Positions 19,360 through 27,907 of a stretch of DNA of 64,000 bases are shown here, in pieces; positions within the stretch are counted from its first letter, which is position 1; every line of letters starts with the position of its first letter. The position numbers and the translations under genes are program-made. The notes below the pieces were generated by a model that worked only from the letters and a program-made list of their open reading frames with translations, had not been told where the DNA came from and did no database searches. Where the stretch lies: NCBI RefSeq assembly GCF_003014575.1, contig NZ_PYGF01000001.1:744001-808000 (forward strand), read 5' to 3'. The stretch is from Cecembia rubra. GTDB lineage: Bacteria > Bacteroidota > Bacteroidia > Cytophagales > Cyclobacteriaceae.

Positions 19360-20715
19360 TTACAGGCTTTCATTTGATATTTGAACTTCCAATACGCCCA
19401 AGGCATATCTTAAAATCACCTCTTGAAAAAAGAGGGAAAATTGGGCTTGTGCATAATCAGATTGAGCTGTAAATAGTTGTTGATTAGCTTGGGCCAAGTC
19501 AACAAAATTACTTACACCCAGTCGGAATCTTTCGGAAATAGCCAATTGTGCTTCTTTGGCAGCTGCCAATTGAACCTGTGTAGCTTCTTCTCTTTTGATT
19601 GCTGCCTTAAAATTCTCATAAGCTAATTTGACCTCTTGATTGATTCTTCTTTCCAGTGCTGTTTTATCTAATTGCTGGTTATAAAACTCCATTTTAGACC
19701 TAGTGACAAAGGCCCTGTTTTCAAAATTATTGAAAATCGGGACTGTCAGGCTGAAACCAAATGACCGCTGGGGAAAAATGGTGAAAAATTGATTGCTGAA
19801 AGTCCTTTCATCCAAAGTTGTAAAGAAGGTATTATAATTAAAAAAAGCATTCAATTGTGGCATGTAAGAGGCCTTCGCCGCTGCCAGCATTTTCTTGTTG
19901 GCATTTTCAAGTTGCTGAATCTGCCGCAAGTCCTTTCTTTCTGAAGAAGCAGTTAAATAAAGCTCCTCCAATGGCAAATTTAACCATTCACTTTCTTTAC
20001 GTTCCAAATCAATGCTTTCAGGTTTTGGTAACACATTAGGGCCCAATTGAAGAATTTCTGCCAATGTCCATAAGTCTGTTTCCCATTGGATTTTGGCATT
20101 CAGGGCTACTACCTCGAGCCTTGCAACCTCAGATTTTTGATTATACAGATCAGACAATGTCCTCAAACCAGCTTCTACAAATCCATCAATCTGCTCTAAT
20201 TGCCGTTTTTGGTTCTCAAGATTTTCCATTGAAATCTTGTAGAGTTCTTCATCCAATAATACTTGCAGATACTGCTGTGCAATATTGAACATCACTTCCT
20301 GCTTGGCCCTTTCAATCCCATTTTTTCCGGCATCCTCAAAACTCTTTCCAGCTTGCGTATTGTTAGTCCTTCTTAATCCATTGAAAATAGGCATATTGGC
20401 ATTTATTCTTCCTGTAATGATATTGTTTACCTGATTGGTAACGATAAGCTCACCTTCTACCTGCTGGAATTGCTGGCCTATTTGCCTAAATGCATCATTA
20501 GCTAGGTTAAACCTTGGAAGATGGTTGAATTGTGCATTCAACCTTTCCATTCTTAAGACTTCTTGCTGGTTGAGCAGCTTTTGGTAATCAATATTCTGGG
20601 AAAGTCCAATTTTTACCGCCTCTTGAAAAGAAAGGGGTATTGTATCTTGAGCAATCAATCTCCATACCGATCCAACTAAAAACACCAGTGTAAATGTAAA
20701 TTTTTTCATATTCAT
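19360..20715 (-). CDS. TolC-family outer-membrane efflux protein
   Basis: 451 residues with a signal peptide (TFTLVFLVGSVWRLIAQ; an internal ATG at 20709 is an equal alternative start). Two repeated outer-membrane-efflux (OEP) halves are visible. Each is rich in long amphipathic helices (EVLRMERLNAQFNHLPRF; FVTRSKMEFYNQQL) with the typical LSERFRLG-like turn (ISERFRLGVSNFVDLAQA) near the end. The product should form the trimeric exit duct of a tripartite pump. Its ATG overlaps the stop of the ATPase gene by 4 bases (ATGA), so the ATPase and TolC are translationally coupled and share promoter a. Confidence 0.92.
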   Translation of the reverse strand: MNMKKFTFTLVFLVGSVWRLIAQDTIPLSFQEAVKIGLSQNIDYQKLLNQQEVLRMERLNAQFNHLPRFNLANDAFRQIGQQFQQVEGELIVTNQVNNIITGRINANMPIFNGLRRTNNTQAGKSFEDAGKNGIERAKQEVMFNIAQQYLQVLLDEELYKISMENLENQKRQLEQIDGFVEAGLRTLSDLYNQKSEVARLEVVALNAKIQWETDLWTLAEILQLGPNVLPKPESIDLERKESEWLNLPLEELYLTASSERKDLRQIQQLENANKKMLAAAKASYMPQLNAFFNYNTFFTTLDERTFSNQFFTIFPQRSFGFSLTVPIFNNFENRAFVTRSKMEFYNQQLDKTALERRINQEVKLAYENFKAAIKREEATQVQLAAAKEAQLAISERFRLGVSNFVDLAQANQQLFTAQSDYAQAQFSLFFQEVILRYALGVLEVQISNESL

Positions 20716-21389
20716 GCTAAGGAAATGTCTTTATAAATCTTCCCATCCAACATTTCTATCAATCGGCTGCCATAATCTGCATTTTCACGTGCATGGGTAG
20801 CCTGGATAATAGTAGTACCTTCTTTGTTCAACTCTTTAAATACCTGCATAATTTCTTTGGCTTGAGTTGAATGCAGATTTCCGGTAGGCTCATCTGCCAA
20901 AAGTACCCTTGGCCTACCTGCAATGGCTCTTGCAATTCCGACCAATTGCTGTTGACCACCCGAAAGCTGTTCAGGAAATAAGTCCATTTTGGCCACCATA
21001 TTAAACCTATCTAATAAGTCCGCAATGATGCTTTTTCTTTCGGAAGAAGAAACATTCCGGTACAACAATGGGGTTTCAATGTTTTCATATACTGTCAGTT
21101 CATCAATAAGATGGTACGCCTGAAAAATATATCCAAATTCGTCTTTGTGTAAAGCTGACTTTTGCTTCTCTTTCATACCGTTAATTGACTTCCCGTCAAA
21201 AATGTATTTGCCTTCATAATCCTCATCCAGAAGGCCAATTATATTAAGCAGGGTGGATTTCCCCACTCCAGATGGTCCCATTAAGGTCACAAATTCCCCT
21301 TGGTCAATCTTTAAGTCAATTCCCTTAAGAATAAATATCCTTTGGAATCTGGATTCTATATATTTATCGATATTAGAAAGTGCTATCAT
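20712..21389 (-). CDS. ABC transporter ATPase, MacB/LolD-like, with variant D-loop
   Basis: 225 residues from the ATG at 21389. An open frame extends to 21575, but that extension would cover the promoter, terminator and inverted repeat and has no ABC-like sequence, so it is rejected. Walker A is GPSGVGKST (38-46), the signature is LSGGQQQLVGIARA (142-155), Walker B is VLLADEP (162-168) and the H-loop is ATH (197-199). The D-loop reads NLHS instead of NLDS, and the signature has LVG where most relatives have RVA. I take this as a subfamily trait, not inactivation. It is transcribed with tolC and probably energises one or more FtsX permeases of the cluster. Confidence 0.92.
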   Translation of the reverse strand: MIALSNIDKYIESRFQRIFILKGIDLKIDQGEFVTLMGPSGVGKSTLLNIIGLLDEDYEGKYIFDGKSINGMKEKQKSALHKDEFGYIFQAYHLIDELTVYENIETPLLYRNVSSSERKSIIADLLDRFNMVAKMDLFPEQLSGGQQQLVGIARAIAGRPRVLLADEPTGNLHSTQAKEIMQVFKELNKEGTTIIQATHARENADYGSRLIEMLDGKIYKDISLA

Positions 21390-21460
21390 GATAAAAGAAT
21401 GGTTTTTAAGATTTTTCAGAAACAGGTAATAAGCGATTACTTGAAGCTCTGATGTTGAGA

Positions 21461-21476
21461 TTCTAATTTTATGCCA
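21461..21476 (-). promoter_or_regulatory. Sigma-54 type -24/-12 promoter a (ATPase-tolC)
   Basis: TGGCATAAAATTAGAA on the minus strand has GG-N10-G with a perfect -24 TGGCA and a weak -12 (AGA for TGC). It is 72 bp upstream of the ATPase ATG. The inverted repeat a is centred 81 bp upstream of its GG. Confidence 0.6.
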
Positions 21477-21477
21477 T

Positions 21478-21514
21478 AAAAAAAGGCTTAAATCTTGCGA
21501 AAAAGCCCTTTTTT
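21478..21514 (-). terminator. Intrinsic terminator of permease P2
   Basis: On the minus strand AAAAAAGGGCTT pairs with AAGCC-TTTTTTT (one bulge). It lies between inverted repeat a and promoter a. Confidence 0.65.
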
Positions 21515-21544
21515 GGTAATTTATGCTAAGGTTTCGCCGAACAC

Positions 21545-21566
21545 CTTTGTCCGCCAGCGGACAAAG
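21545..21566. promoter_or_regulatory. Inverted repeat a (candidate enhancer for the NtrC-type regulator)
   Basis: The best copy: a perfect 10-bp palindrome with CTTTGTCCGC and GCGGACAAAG arms and CA between. It is directly past the stop of P2 and centred 81 bp upstream of the promoter a GG. Confidence 0.65.
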
Positions 21567-21571
21567 CGATT

Positions 21572-24028
21572 TCATTCACTTTTTAATGAATCGATCGGAT
21601 TTGTATTCGCTGCCTTTAAAGATTGATAGCCCATCACAGACCAAGCAATCACAAGTACCATCATTGCTGCTATAAAAAATATACCCCAGCTTAATTCAAT
21701 TCTATATTGATAATTCTCCAACCAAGATTTCATTCCCCACCAAGCTATAGGAATACCTATAATTAATGAAATAAAAACCAGCTTGGTGAATTCTTTTGAC
21801 AAGAGTAAAACCAGGGTACTAACTGAAGCCCCCAAGGCTTTTCTAATACCGATTTCCTTTTTGCGCTGCTCTGCTGTAAAGGCTGCAAGTGCAAAAAGTC
21901 CCAAGCAGGCAATGAATATTGCAATACCTGTGAATACGGCAAAAATTTTCCCAATTTTAGCCTCAGCTGCATACATAGAAGCAAACCTATCATCTAAAAA
22001 ATCATAAGTAAATGGTTGACCGGGAGCCAATTCACGCCATTTTCCTTCAATGTACTGAAGAACTTCCTCCACATCTTGGGACTTGAATTTAAATGAGGCT
22101 ATTCCAGATGGGTTAGGATCTATATACATCAATACCGCTCCAATATTTTCCTTTAGGGACTCGAAATGGAAGTTCTCAACCACTCCTATCACTGTTTTGG
22201 TTTTAAACTGATCCTTACTCACACCTGACACATTGTCTCCCGTGAATGAAGCAATTTTTTGACCAATTGGATCTCCATCGAAGTTGAATTTTTTCAATGC
22301 TGAGGCGTTGATAATTACTGCACTTGAGTCTGAAGGAAAGTCCATCGAAAAATCCCTACCCTGGATTATTTTCATTCCCAAGGTTTCGATATAATCAAAA
22401 TCTACACGCCAGTTTTGGATGGAAACAAAATTTTCCTGGTCCTGAATATCCCTTCCTAATACCCACCATGGCATATCTGACCTATTGGTTCCTGATACAG
22501 GTAAAAACCCGCTTAAGGTCCCTTTTTCTATCAATGAGTTATTCAAAACCTCTTGTTTGAATGCTTGCTTTTGGTCACCTAGAGCATAAAGATCATGCAC
22601 CATAATGATTTGATCTTTATTGAATCCTAGATTTCTATTCAGAATAAAATTCATTTGGGAAAACAATCCAATCGTACAGGATATTAAAATGATGGAAATT
22701 GAAAATTGAAAAACTACCAATGAACTTCTTACAGTTGCACTTTTCATTCCATTGGAAATGTCCCCTTTCAAAACTTTGGCAGGTTTAAAACCAGATAAAA
22801 AGAGCGATGGATAGATTCCAGCTATCAGACCAACCAGAATTGAACCTAATAGAAGGCTGGAATAAAATGTAAGTGAATCAAATGGCATTGCCAAATTTCT
22901 GCCTGCAAGATCGTTGAAAAAGGGCAGCAAAAAGGAAGCTATTATAACTGCCAAAATAAAAGAAATAATACTCATCAAAAATGTCTCAGTCATAAATTGA
23001 AATATCAAATCAGACCTACCTGAACCCATACTTTTTCTAACACCTACTTCTTTGGCGCGGTTAGATGATTTGGCAGTAGCAAGGTTCATAAAATTGATAC
23101 ATGCAATCAACAATATAAAAACTGCTATGGCCGTAAAAAGGTAAACATAGGTTATTGAAAAATTAGCTTTAAATTCTCCTACAAGATCACTGTGTAAATG
23201 GATATCCAGCAATGGCATCAATGTATATTCTGCCTTATTGCCACTGGCTTTAAACACTTCTAAGTTGAAATCTTCCCCCATAATTTGTTTAAGCACAGGC
23301 AATAGGTGCTTTTCAGTCATGGTGGCTATTTTCCTTTCCATTTCTATTTTGTCTGCACCTGGACTTACCAAAATGTAGGTCTGAAAATTATTCCCCATCC
23401 ACTGCCCAGATTTAGCCTCCGGCAGCCCCTCAGCAGAAAGCAATACATGAAAATCAAAGTGGCTGTTTTCAGGAATATCTCTATAAACGGCGGTTATTTT
23501 AAACACCAACTCATTATCTAAAACTAAACTTTGTCCCACCGCATTTTCACCTTTAAAAAACTTATCTGCCATAGTTTGACTGATTAACATGGTATTAGGT
23601 TCATCTAAGGCACCTTCCTTTTTACCTTGCATTAGAGGGATATCGAAGACTTTTAAAAAATCTTTGCCGGCATAAATAATTTTGCTTTCCTTGATGTTTT
23701 CTTCATGCCTCTTAATTAGGAAAGTTCCTTGATTTCGAAAATGTACAGCTGCTTCAACTTCGGGGATTTCTTCCAATAACGCATCAGCCATCGGAGCAGG
23801 TACAAAAGTCATTTTCATCGCATTACCTCCAAACACAAGGTCCGAAGTCACCCGGTAAATTCGTTCAGCATTAGGAAAATGTCGATCATATCCTAGTTCA
23901 TTTTTTACTAGCAAAGCAATAATCAAACAAATGGAAATCCCAAGGGATAATCCCAAAATATTAATGATTGAAATGTTTTTGCTTTTCCAAAAATTTCTGA
24001 AGGCTATTTTCAAAATGTTTTGTAGCAT
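21572..24028 (-). CDS. FtsX/MacB-type ABC permease P2
   Basis: 818 residues, the longest copy. TM1 is about 20-42 (ISIINILGLSLGISICLIIALLV). The first FtsX motif is AKEVGVRKSMGSG near 320, and the second is KKEIGIRKALGAS near 720. Both halves therefore have the periplasmic-domain plus FtsX layout, as in the duplicated MacB-like orphan permeases described from Acidobacteria and Bacteroidota. These lack a fused ATPase and rely on a separate ABC subunit. It is followed by the ATPase-tolC unit, but a terminator and a new promoter separate them. It is transcribed from promoter b with an unusually long leader of about 200 bases. Confidence 0.92.
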   Translation of the reverse strand: MLQNILKIAFRNFWKSKNISIINILGLSLGISICLIIALLVKNELGYDRHFPNAERIYRVTSDLVFGGNAMKMTFVPAPMADALLEEIPEVEAAVHFRNQGTFLIKRHEENIKESKIIYAGKDFLKVFDIPLMQGKKEGALDEPNTMLISQTMADKFFKGENAVGQSLVLDNELVFKITAVYRDIPENSHFDFHVLLSAEGLPEAKSGQWMGNNFQTYILVSPGADKIEMERKIATMTEKHLLPVLKQIMGEDFNLEVFKASGNKAEYTLMPLLDIHLHSDLVGEFKANFSITYVYLFTAIAVFILLIACINFMNLATAKSSNRAKEVGVRKSMGSGRSDLIFQFMTETFLMSIISFILAVIIASFLLPFFNDLAGRNLAMPFDSLTFYSSLLLGSILVGLIAGIYPSLFLSGFKPAKVLKGDISNGMKSATVRSSLVVFQFSISIILISCTIGLFSQMNFILNRNLGFNKDQIIMVHDLYALGDQKQAFKQEVLNNSLIEKGTLSGFLPVSGTNRSDMPWWVLGRDIQDQENFVSIQNWRVDFDYIETLGMKIIQGRDFSMDFPSDSSAVIINASALKKFNFDGDPIGQKIASFTGDNVSGVSKDQFKTKTVIGVVENFHFESLKENIGAVLMYIDPNPSGIASFKFKSQDVEEVLQYIEGKWRELAPGQPFTYDFLDDRFASMYAAEAKIGKIFAVFTGIAIFIACLGLFALAAFTAEQRKKEIGIRKALGASVSTLVLLLSKEFTKLVFISLIIGIPIAWWGMKSWLENYQYRIELSWGIFFIAAMMVLVIAWSVMGYQSLKAANTNPIDSLKSE

Positions 24029-24234
24029 GGTATGTAAATTTTCTTATTGCTATTTGATCTTAATTCCTTGTCTTTTTCAATACTGCCTTGGCTCAGGTAG
24101 GTACTTTTGTTTTAAATTAAGAGAAAAGTACCAAATCTGAATTTTCATTTATTGATGCCTTTTATGCCTCTACAACCGAGAAAACAGGTTTCTGAAATCC
24201 AAATTATAAATACAGCATTTCCACTTCAGTTCTT

Positions 24235-24250
24235 TCCCATTCCTATGCCA
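24235..24250 (-). promoter_or_regulatory. Sigma-54 type promoter b (permease P2)
   Basis: TGGCATAGGAATGGGA: perfect TGGCA at -24 and TGGG in place of TTGC at -12 (GG-N10-GG). The inverted repeat b is centred 80 bp upstream. The start codon is about 206 bp downstream. Confidence 0.6.
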
Positions 24251-24252
24251 TA

Positions 24253-24287
24253 AAAAAGGCCCCAAAACACTAATTTGAGGCCTTTTT
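24253..24287 (-). terminator. Intrinsic terminator of the methionine aminopeptidase gene
   Basis: AAAAAGGCC (24253-24261) pairs with GGCCTTTTT (24279-24287). A T-run follows on the minus strand. It sits between inverted repeat b and promoter b. Confidence 0.75.
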
Positions 24288-24318
24288 GATACGTAGTTTT
24301 AATTTTTACCCGAACAAC

Positions 24319-24338
24319 TTCGTCCGCTAGCGGACAAT
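24319..24338. promoter_or_regulatory. Inverted repeat b (candidate enhancer)
   Basis: TTCGTCCGCTAGCGGACAAT: TCCG-N4-CGGA core with near-complete arms, located between the methionine aminopeptidase stop and its terminator. Centre-to-GG distance is 80 bp. Confidence 0.65.
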
Positions 24339-24380
24339 ATTTAAAACCATATTTTTTTTGATCCAATCTATTCTTTCAGT

Positions 24381-25145
24381 CTAATCCCATATTCCATTAT
24401 TCTTTGTAAGGATCACCGGTTCTTTATCTGTAATAAGGATGGTATGCTCATGCTGTGCCATATAGCCACCTTTATTGCCTACCATTGTCCAGCCGTCACT
24501 ACTTGTCACAGCTAGGGTAGAATCCGTTGAAATAAATGTTTCTATAGCCACTACCGAATCTCTCTTGAATCTATTGACATTGTACTTATCTTTAAAGTTT
24601 GCGATTTCAGAAGGCTCTTCATGCAAGCTTCTACCAATTCCGTGTCCTGTAAGGTTTTTAATTACTTTAAAGCCCAACTTTTTAGATTCTCTTTCTATGA
24701 TTGACCCAATTTCTGAAATTTTCACACCCCCGCTTATTCTGCATATCGCTTTATCCAGGATATTTCTAGAAGCATCCACAAGTTTTTGATGGCCTCTTGA
24801 ATCCTCCCCCACAACAAATGAAGCGCCATTATCGGACCAAAATCCATTCAATTCAGCTGAAACATCTATGTTAATCAAGTCCCCATCTTTTAAGATTTTT
24901 TTTGAAGAAGGAATTCCATGACAGAATTCTTCACCTACACTAATACAAGTCCAACCAGGGAACCTATATGTTAAATATGGGGCTGAATTGGCTCCAAAAT
25001 CTTTAAGAATACTTGCCCCGTACGCATCAAGTTCTAAGGTACTTATACCGGGTCTTGCAAAATTTTTCATTTCCCTTAAAGTTAGGGCAACAACCTCACT
25101 GACTTTCTTCATTCCAATCAGTTCGGACTCATTTTTTATAGACAT
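24381..25145 (-). CDS. map: Type I methionine aminopeptidase
   Basis: 254 residues from the ATG at 25145; a TTG four codons upstream opens the frame but is not needed. The pita-bread metalloprotease fold is complete. The five metal ligands are visible as Asp94 (INIDVS), Asp105 (WSDNG), His168 (GHGIG), Glu202 (AIETF) and Glu233 (QHEHT), with substrate-binding His76 (CHGIPS). It removes the initiator methionine from new proteins. There is no N-terminal extension, so it is of the E. coli-like Ia type. Its place inside the permease cluster, 34 bp after P3, is unusual for map, which is more often near ribosomal-protein genes. It is probably a second copy, which is inference. Confidence 0.93.
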   Translation of the reverse strand: MSIKNESELIGMKKVSEVVALTLREMKNFARPGISTLELDAYGASILKDFGANSAPYLTYRFPGWTCISVGEEFCHGIPSSKKILKDGDLINIDVSAELNGFWSDNGASFVVGEDSRGHQKLVDASRNILDKAICRISGGVKISEIGSIIERESKKLGFKVIKNLTGHGIGRSLHEEPSEIANFKDKYNVNRFKRDSVVAIETFISTDSTLAVTSSDGWTMVGNKGGYMAQHEHTILITDKEPVILTKNNGIWD

Positions 25146-25178
25146 AATCTCATTCAATTTGTTAAATTTTATTATAGT

Positions 25179-27584
25179 CTATTCACTTTTTAGACCATTC
25201 ATTGTATTCATGGAAGCAGCCCTCAAGGCCTGAAATCCTACCAAAAGCATAGTGATAACTATCGCTATAACCACAACACCTAAAATAGAGGATAATGAAA
25301 TTTCAGTTCGGTAAGCAAAATTATTCAACCAATTTTTCCCAAAATACCAAACTGCTGGAATGGCGATTACAGATGCTAAACAAACCAAGATCATGAATTC
25401 CTTTGAAAGCGCAAAAACTATTTGGTTTACACCAGCACCTAATACTTTCCTAATACTCATCTCTTTTGCCTTGGTCTCTATCAGAAAAGAAACTAAACCG
25501 GTTAAGCCTATCAGGGAAATCAAAAAGGTCAATCCTGAAAATAACCTGAGCATTTTTGAAACACGTAATTCATTTTGATAAAGTCGTTCAAAATCATCAT
25601 TCAGGAAAAAATAGTCCAAATTTCTGCCAGAAAAGTCATTTAACCATTTATGCTGAAGATCATTTAAAATCCCTTCAGTTTTACTTGGTTCAAACCGGAG
25701 GGAAAGCCAACCTGAAAATTTGGGTTCCCAATCCATAGCTATACCATGGATGGCATTTTGTAATCCCAATTGATGGTAATCTTTTACTACCCCAATTACA
25801 GTCCCTTGAGGAGTTGTGCTTGGAGAAACAATTTTTTTTCCAATAGCTTCTTCTGGATTGTCCCAACCAAATTGTTGAACTGCTTTTTCATTTAAGACCA
25901 AACTCTCTGTTTTATCTGATTCCCTCTCCTGATCAAAAAACCTACCTGCGACCAATTGTAAGTCCATTGTTTCAAGGTAATCCTGATCAACAGAAAGATA
26001 TTCCAAGCTCACAGGATTATCTTTATCATTTCCCTCCAGATAGGCAATCTGACCAATCCAACCCGGTCTTCCTGGCAACCCATTGGAATAGCTTACCTTA
26101 TTTATTCCTGGAATGTTAATCAATTCGTTCTTCAAGCTTTCAATATTGTTTTTTGGAATTTTCAAAGCATTTATTACCAGTATTTCCTCCTTCGCAAAAC
26201 CTAATTCCTTTTGCTGCATAAAATCGAGTTGGCGCAACACTATAATGGTTCCCAATGCCAGTGAGACAGAAATAAAAAACTGAAATACTACCAAAACCTT
26301 TCTCAGATTCATACCCGCTGACTCCTTTCCTGATTTCCCTTTTAATACCTTAAGCGGCTGTAATGAAGCAAGGTAAAGTGATGGGTAATAGCCAGAAAGT
26401 AAAGTAATTACAACTACCAACATAATCATGGCGATTATTATGTTTGGCTTTAACAAAATATCCAAGGTATAAGCCTTATTGACTAAATCATTGAATGTTG
26501 GCAATAATAAACTGATCAGTAAAATGGAGAAGAACAGACCAATCAAGGTTAAGACAAATGATTCCGTGATAAATTGCCCCATCAATGACCCCTTGGAAGA
26601 TCCGACAACTTTTCTTAATCCTATTTCTTTGAATCTGTCTACTGATCTTGCAGTTGTTAGGTTAATGAAATTGATGCAGGCTAAAAGAATAGTGAAAATA
26701 CAAATTCCAAATACCATATTCAGGCGATCAAGGCTCCCTAAAGATCCCAATCCATTTCCTGATTTTGATTTTAGGTAAACATCAGTCAATGGTTCAAAAA
26801 ATAATTTAGCTTCCGATCCCCAAGAGCGCATCATTTCACCAACATGATCCATATAAATCATTTCAGCCTTCTGCTTAAACAGCTCTAGATCAACACCCTC
26901 TTTCAACATAACATAGTTTCCCATACTGATATTGCTCCACCCCTTCATATAGTCATCTAATCCATTTAACTTTTCAAAAGTGGCTTGGGAAAGCAAAACT
27001 TCAAACTGGATATGAGAATTTTTAGGGGCATTTTTGACCACAGCACCTACAATAGCAGGAATGGTATCCGCTAAAAAAAATTCTTTTCCCAAGCCATCCT
27101 TTCCATTAAACATCCTCATTTCCATATCCTCGGTAATTACTGCATGGTATGGCTTGGACAAAGCTTCATAAGGAAGGCCTTTTACTTGTTCAAACGAAAA
27201 AACCTCAAAAAATTCAGGACTAACATATGCCATTCTTGGGTTTAAATTTTCCTCCCCTACTTTAATATCCAATTTTGGCCAGTCAATTGTATATACTACT
27301 TCTTCGACTTCGGGGAATTCTTCTTTCAGTATTTTCCCTATAGGCCATCCATTGGTATAATTATAACCTTCCCTGCCAGTTTTAAGGTCTATAAAAATTG
27401 TATTGACCCTGAATATCCTTTCCCCATTTTTATGAAATTTATCAAAGGAAAATTCATCAAGAGCAAAGACCAACATAAAAATTCCCCCAGACAAGCCCAA
27501 AGCAAGACTAATAATATTGATTATAGCAAATCCTTTTCTCTTTTTAAGTAGGCGGACTGCAATTTTGAAATAGTTTTTTAGCAT
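25179..27584 (-). CDS. FtsX/MacB-type ABC permease P3
   Basis: 801 residues from the ATG at 27584 (the open frame extends three codons to a TTG). TM1 is about 20-42 (ISLALGLSGGIFMLVFAL). The first FtsX motif is FKEIGLRKVVGSS near 315; the second is AKEMSIRKVLGAG near 700. It is 323 bp downstream of P4 on the same strand, with no clear terminator between them, so it may be read from promoter f. The gap has a degenerate inverted-repeat half site (GCGGACAAT at 27781-27789) and a GG at the expected 80-bp distance. There is no recognisable -12, as if an own promoter has decayed. Confidence 0.9.
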   Translation of the reverse strand: MLKNYFKIAVRLLKKRKGFAIINIISLALGLSGGIFMLVFALDEFSFDKFHKNGERIFRVNTIFIDLKTGREGYNYTNGWPIGKILKEEFPEVEEVVYTIDWPKLDIKVGEENLNPRMAYVSPEFFEVFSFEQVKGLPYEALSKPYHAVITEDMEMRMFNGKDGLGKEFFLADTIPAIVGAVVKNAPKNSHIQFEVLLSQATFEKLNGLDDYMKGWSNISMGNYVMLKEGVDLELFKQKAEMIYMDHVGEMMRSWGSEAKLFFEPLTDVYLKSKSGNGLGSLGSLDRLNMVFGICIFTILLACINFINLTTARSVDRFKEIGLRKVVGSSKGSLMGQFITESFVLTLIGLFFSILLISLLLPTFNDLVNKAYTLDILLKPNIIIAMIMLVVVITLLSGYYPSLYLASLQPLKVLKGKSGKESAGMNLRKVLVVFQFFISVSLALGTIIVLRQLDFMQQKELGFAKEEILVINALKIPKNNIESLKNELINIPGINKVSYSNGLPGRPGWIGQIAYLEGNDKDNPVSLEYLSVDQDYLETMDLQLVAGRFFDQERESDKTESLVLNEKAVQQFGWDNPEEAIGKKIVSPSTTPQGTVIGVVKDYHQLGLQNAIHGIAMDWEPKFSGWLSLRFEPSKTEGILNDLQHKWLNDFSGRNLDYFFLNDDFERLYQNELRVSKMLRLFSGLTFLISLIGLTGLVSFLIETKAKEMSIRKVLGAGVNQIVFALSKEFMILVCLASVIAIPAVWYFGKNWLNNFAYRTEISLSSILGVVVIAIVITMLLVGFQALRAASMNTMNGLKSE

Positions 27585-27907
27585 AAATAACAATTGGTTA
27601 GTCAGTATTCAATTTTTTACAATATGTATATCCGCAATTAGGCCAGTAACCAATTTAAATTGGGTCTTAAATCAACCTGATATTAATAGATATTGGATCC
27701 GCCTCGGCAGACAAGTTATTCATTGGTATTGGTTTGAAATCTTAGGTTTATTCTATTGTGATTATTCTACTGGCATGAAAGCGGACAATCATATTTCATA
27801 ATCAGAAAATTCAATCTTGATTGGAATCCAATCCCTCTCAATTTCTATTTCTTATGCATCGCATGTAGCAATCACTGGATTTTGATATCAAAACTCCTAA
27901 ATTCCTG
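27585..27907. other. Gap between permeases P4 and P3
   Basis: No gene is seen. It contains a dispersed-repeat copy (27697-27722) and a half site GCGGACAAT (27781-27789). TGGCCTAATTGCGGAT (minus strand, 27630-27645) is weakly sigma-54-like but lies at the wrong distance from any inverted repeat. Confidence 0.4.
27697..27722 (+). repeat. Dispersed 26-bp repeat, copy 1
   Basis: This plus-strand segment matches the minus strand at 43017-43042 at 21 of 26 positions (core ATCCGCCTYGGCRGRCAAGT). It contains a CCGCC-YY-GGCGG-like inverted repeat with a wider spacer than the regulatory palindromes. Confidence 0.5.

Noticed and set aside
21390-21575. N-terminal extension of the ABC ATPase frame to an ATG at 21575
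   Set aside because: It would code through the inverted repeat, terminator and promoter, and has no ABC-like sequence. The ATPase domain begins at the ATG at 21389.
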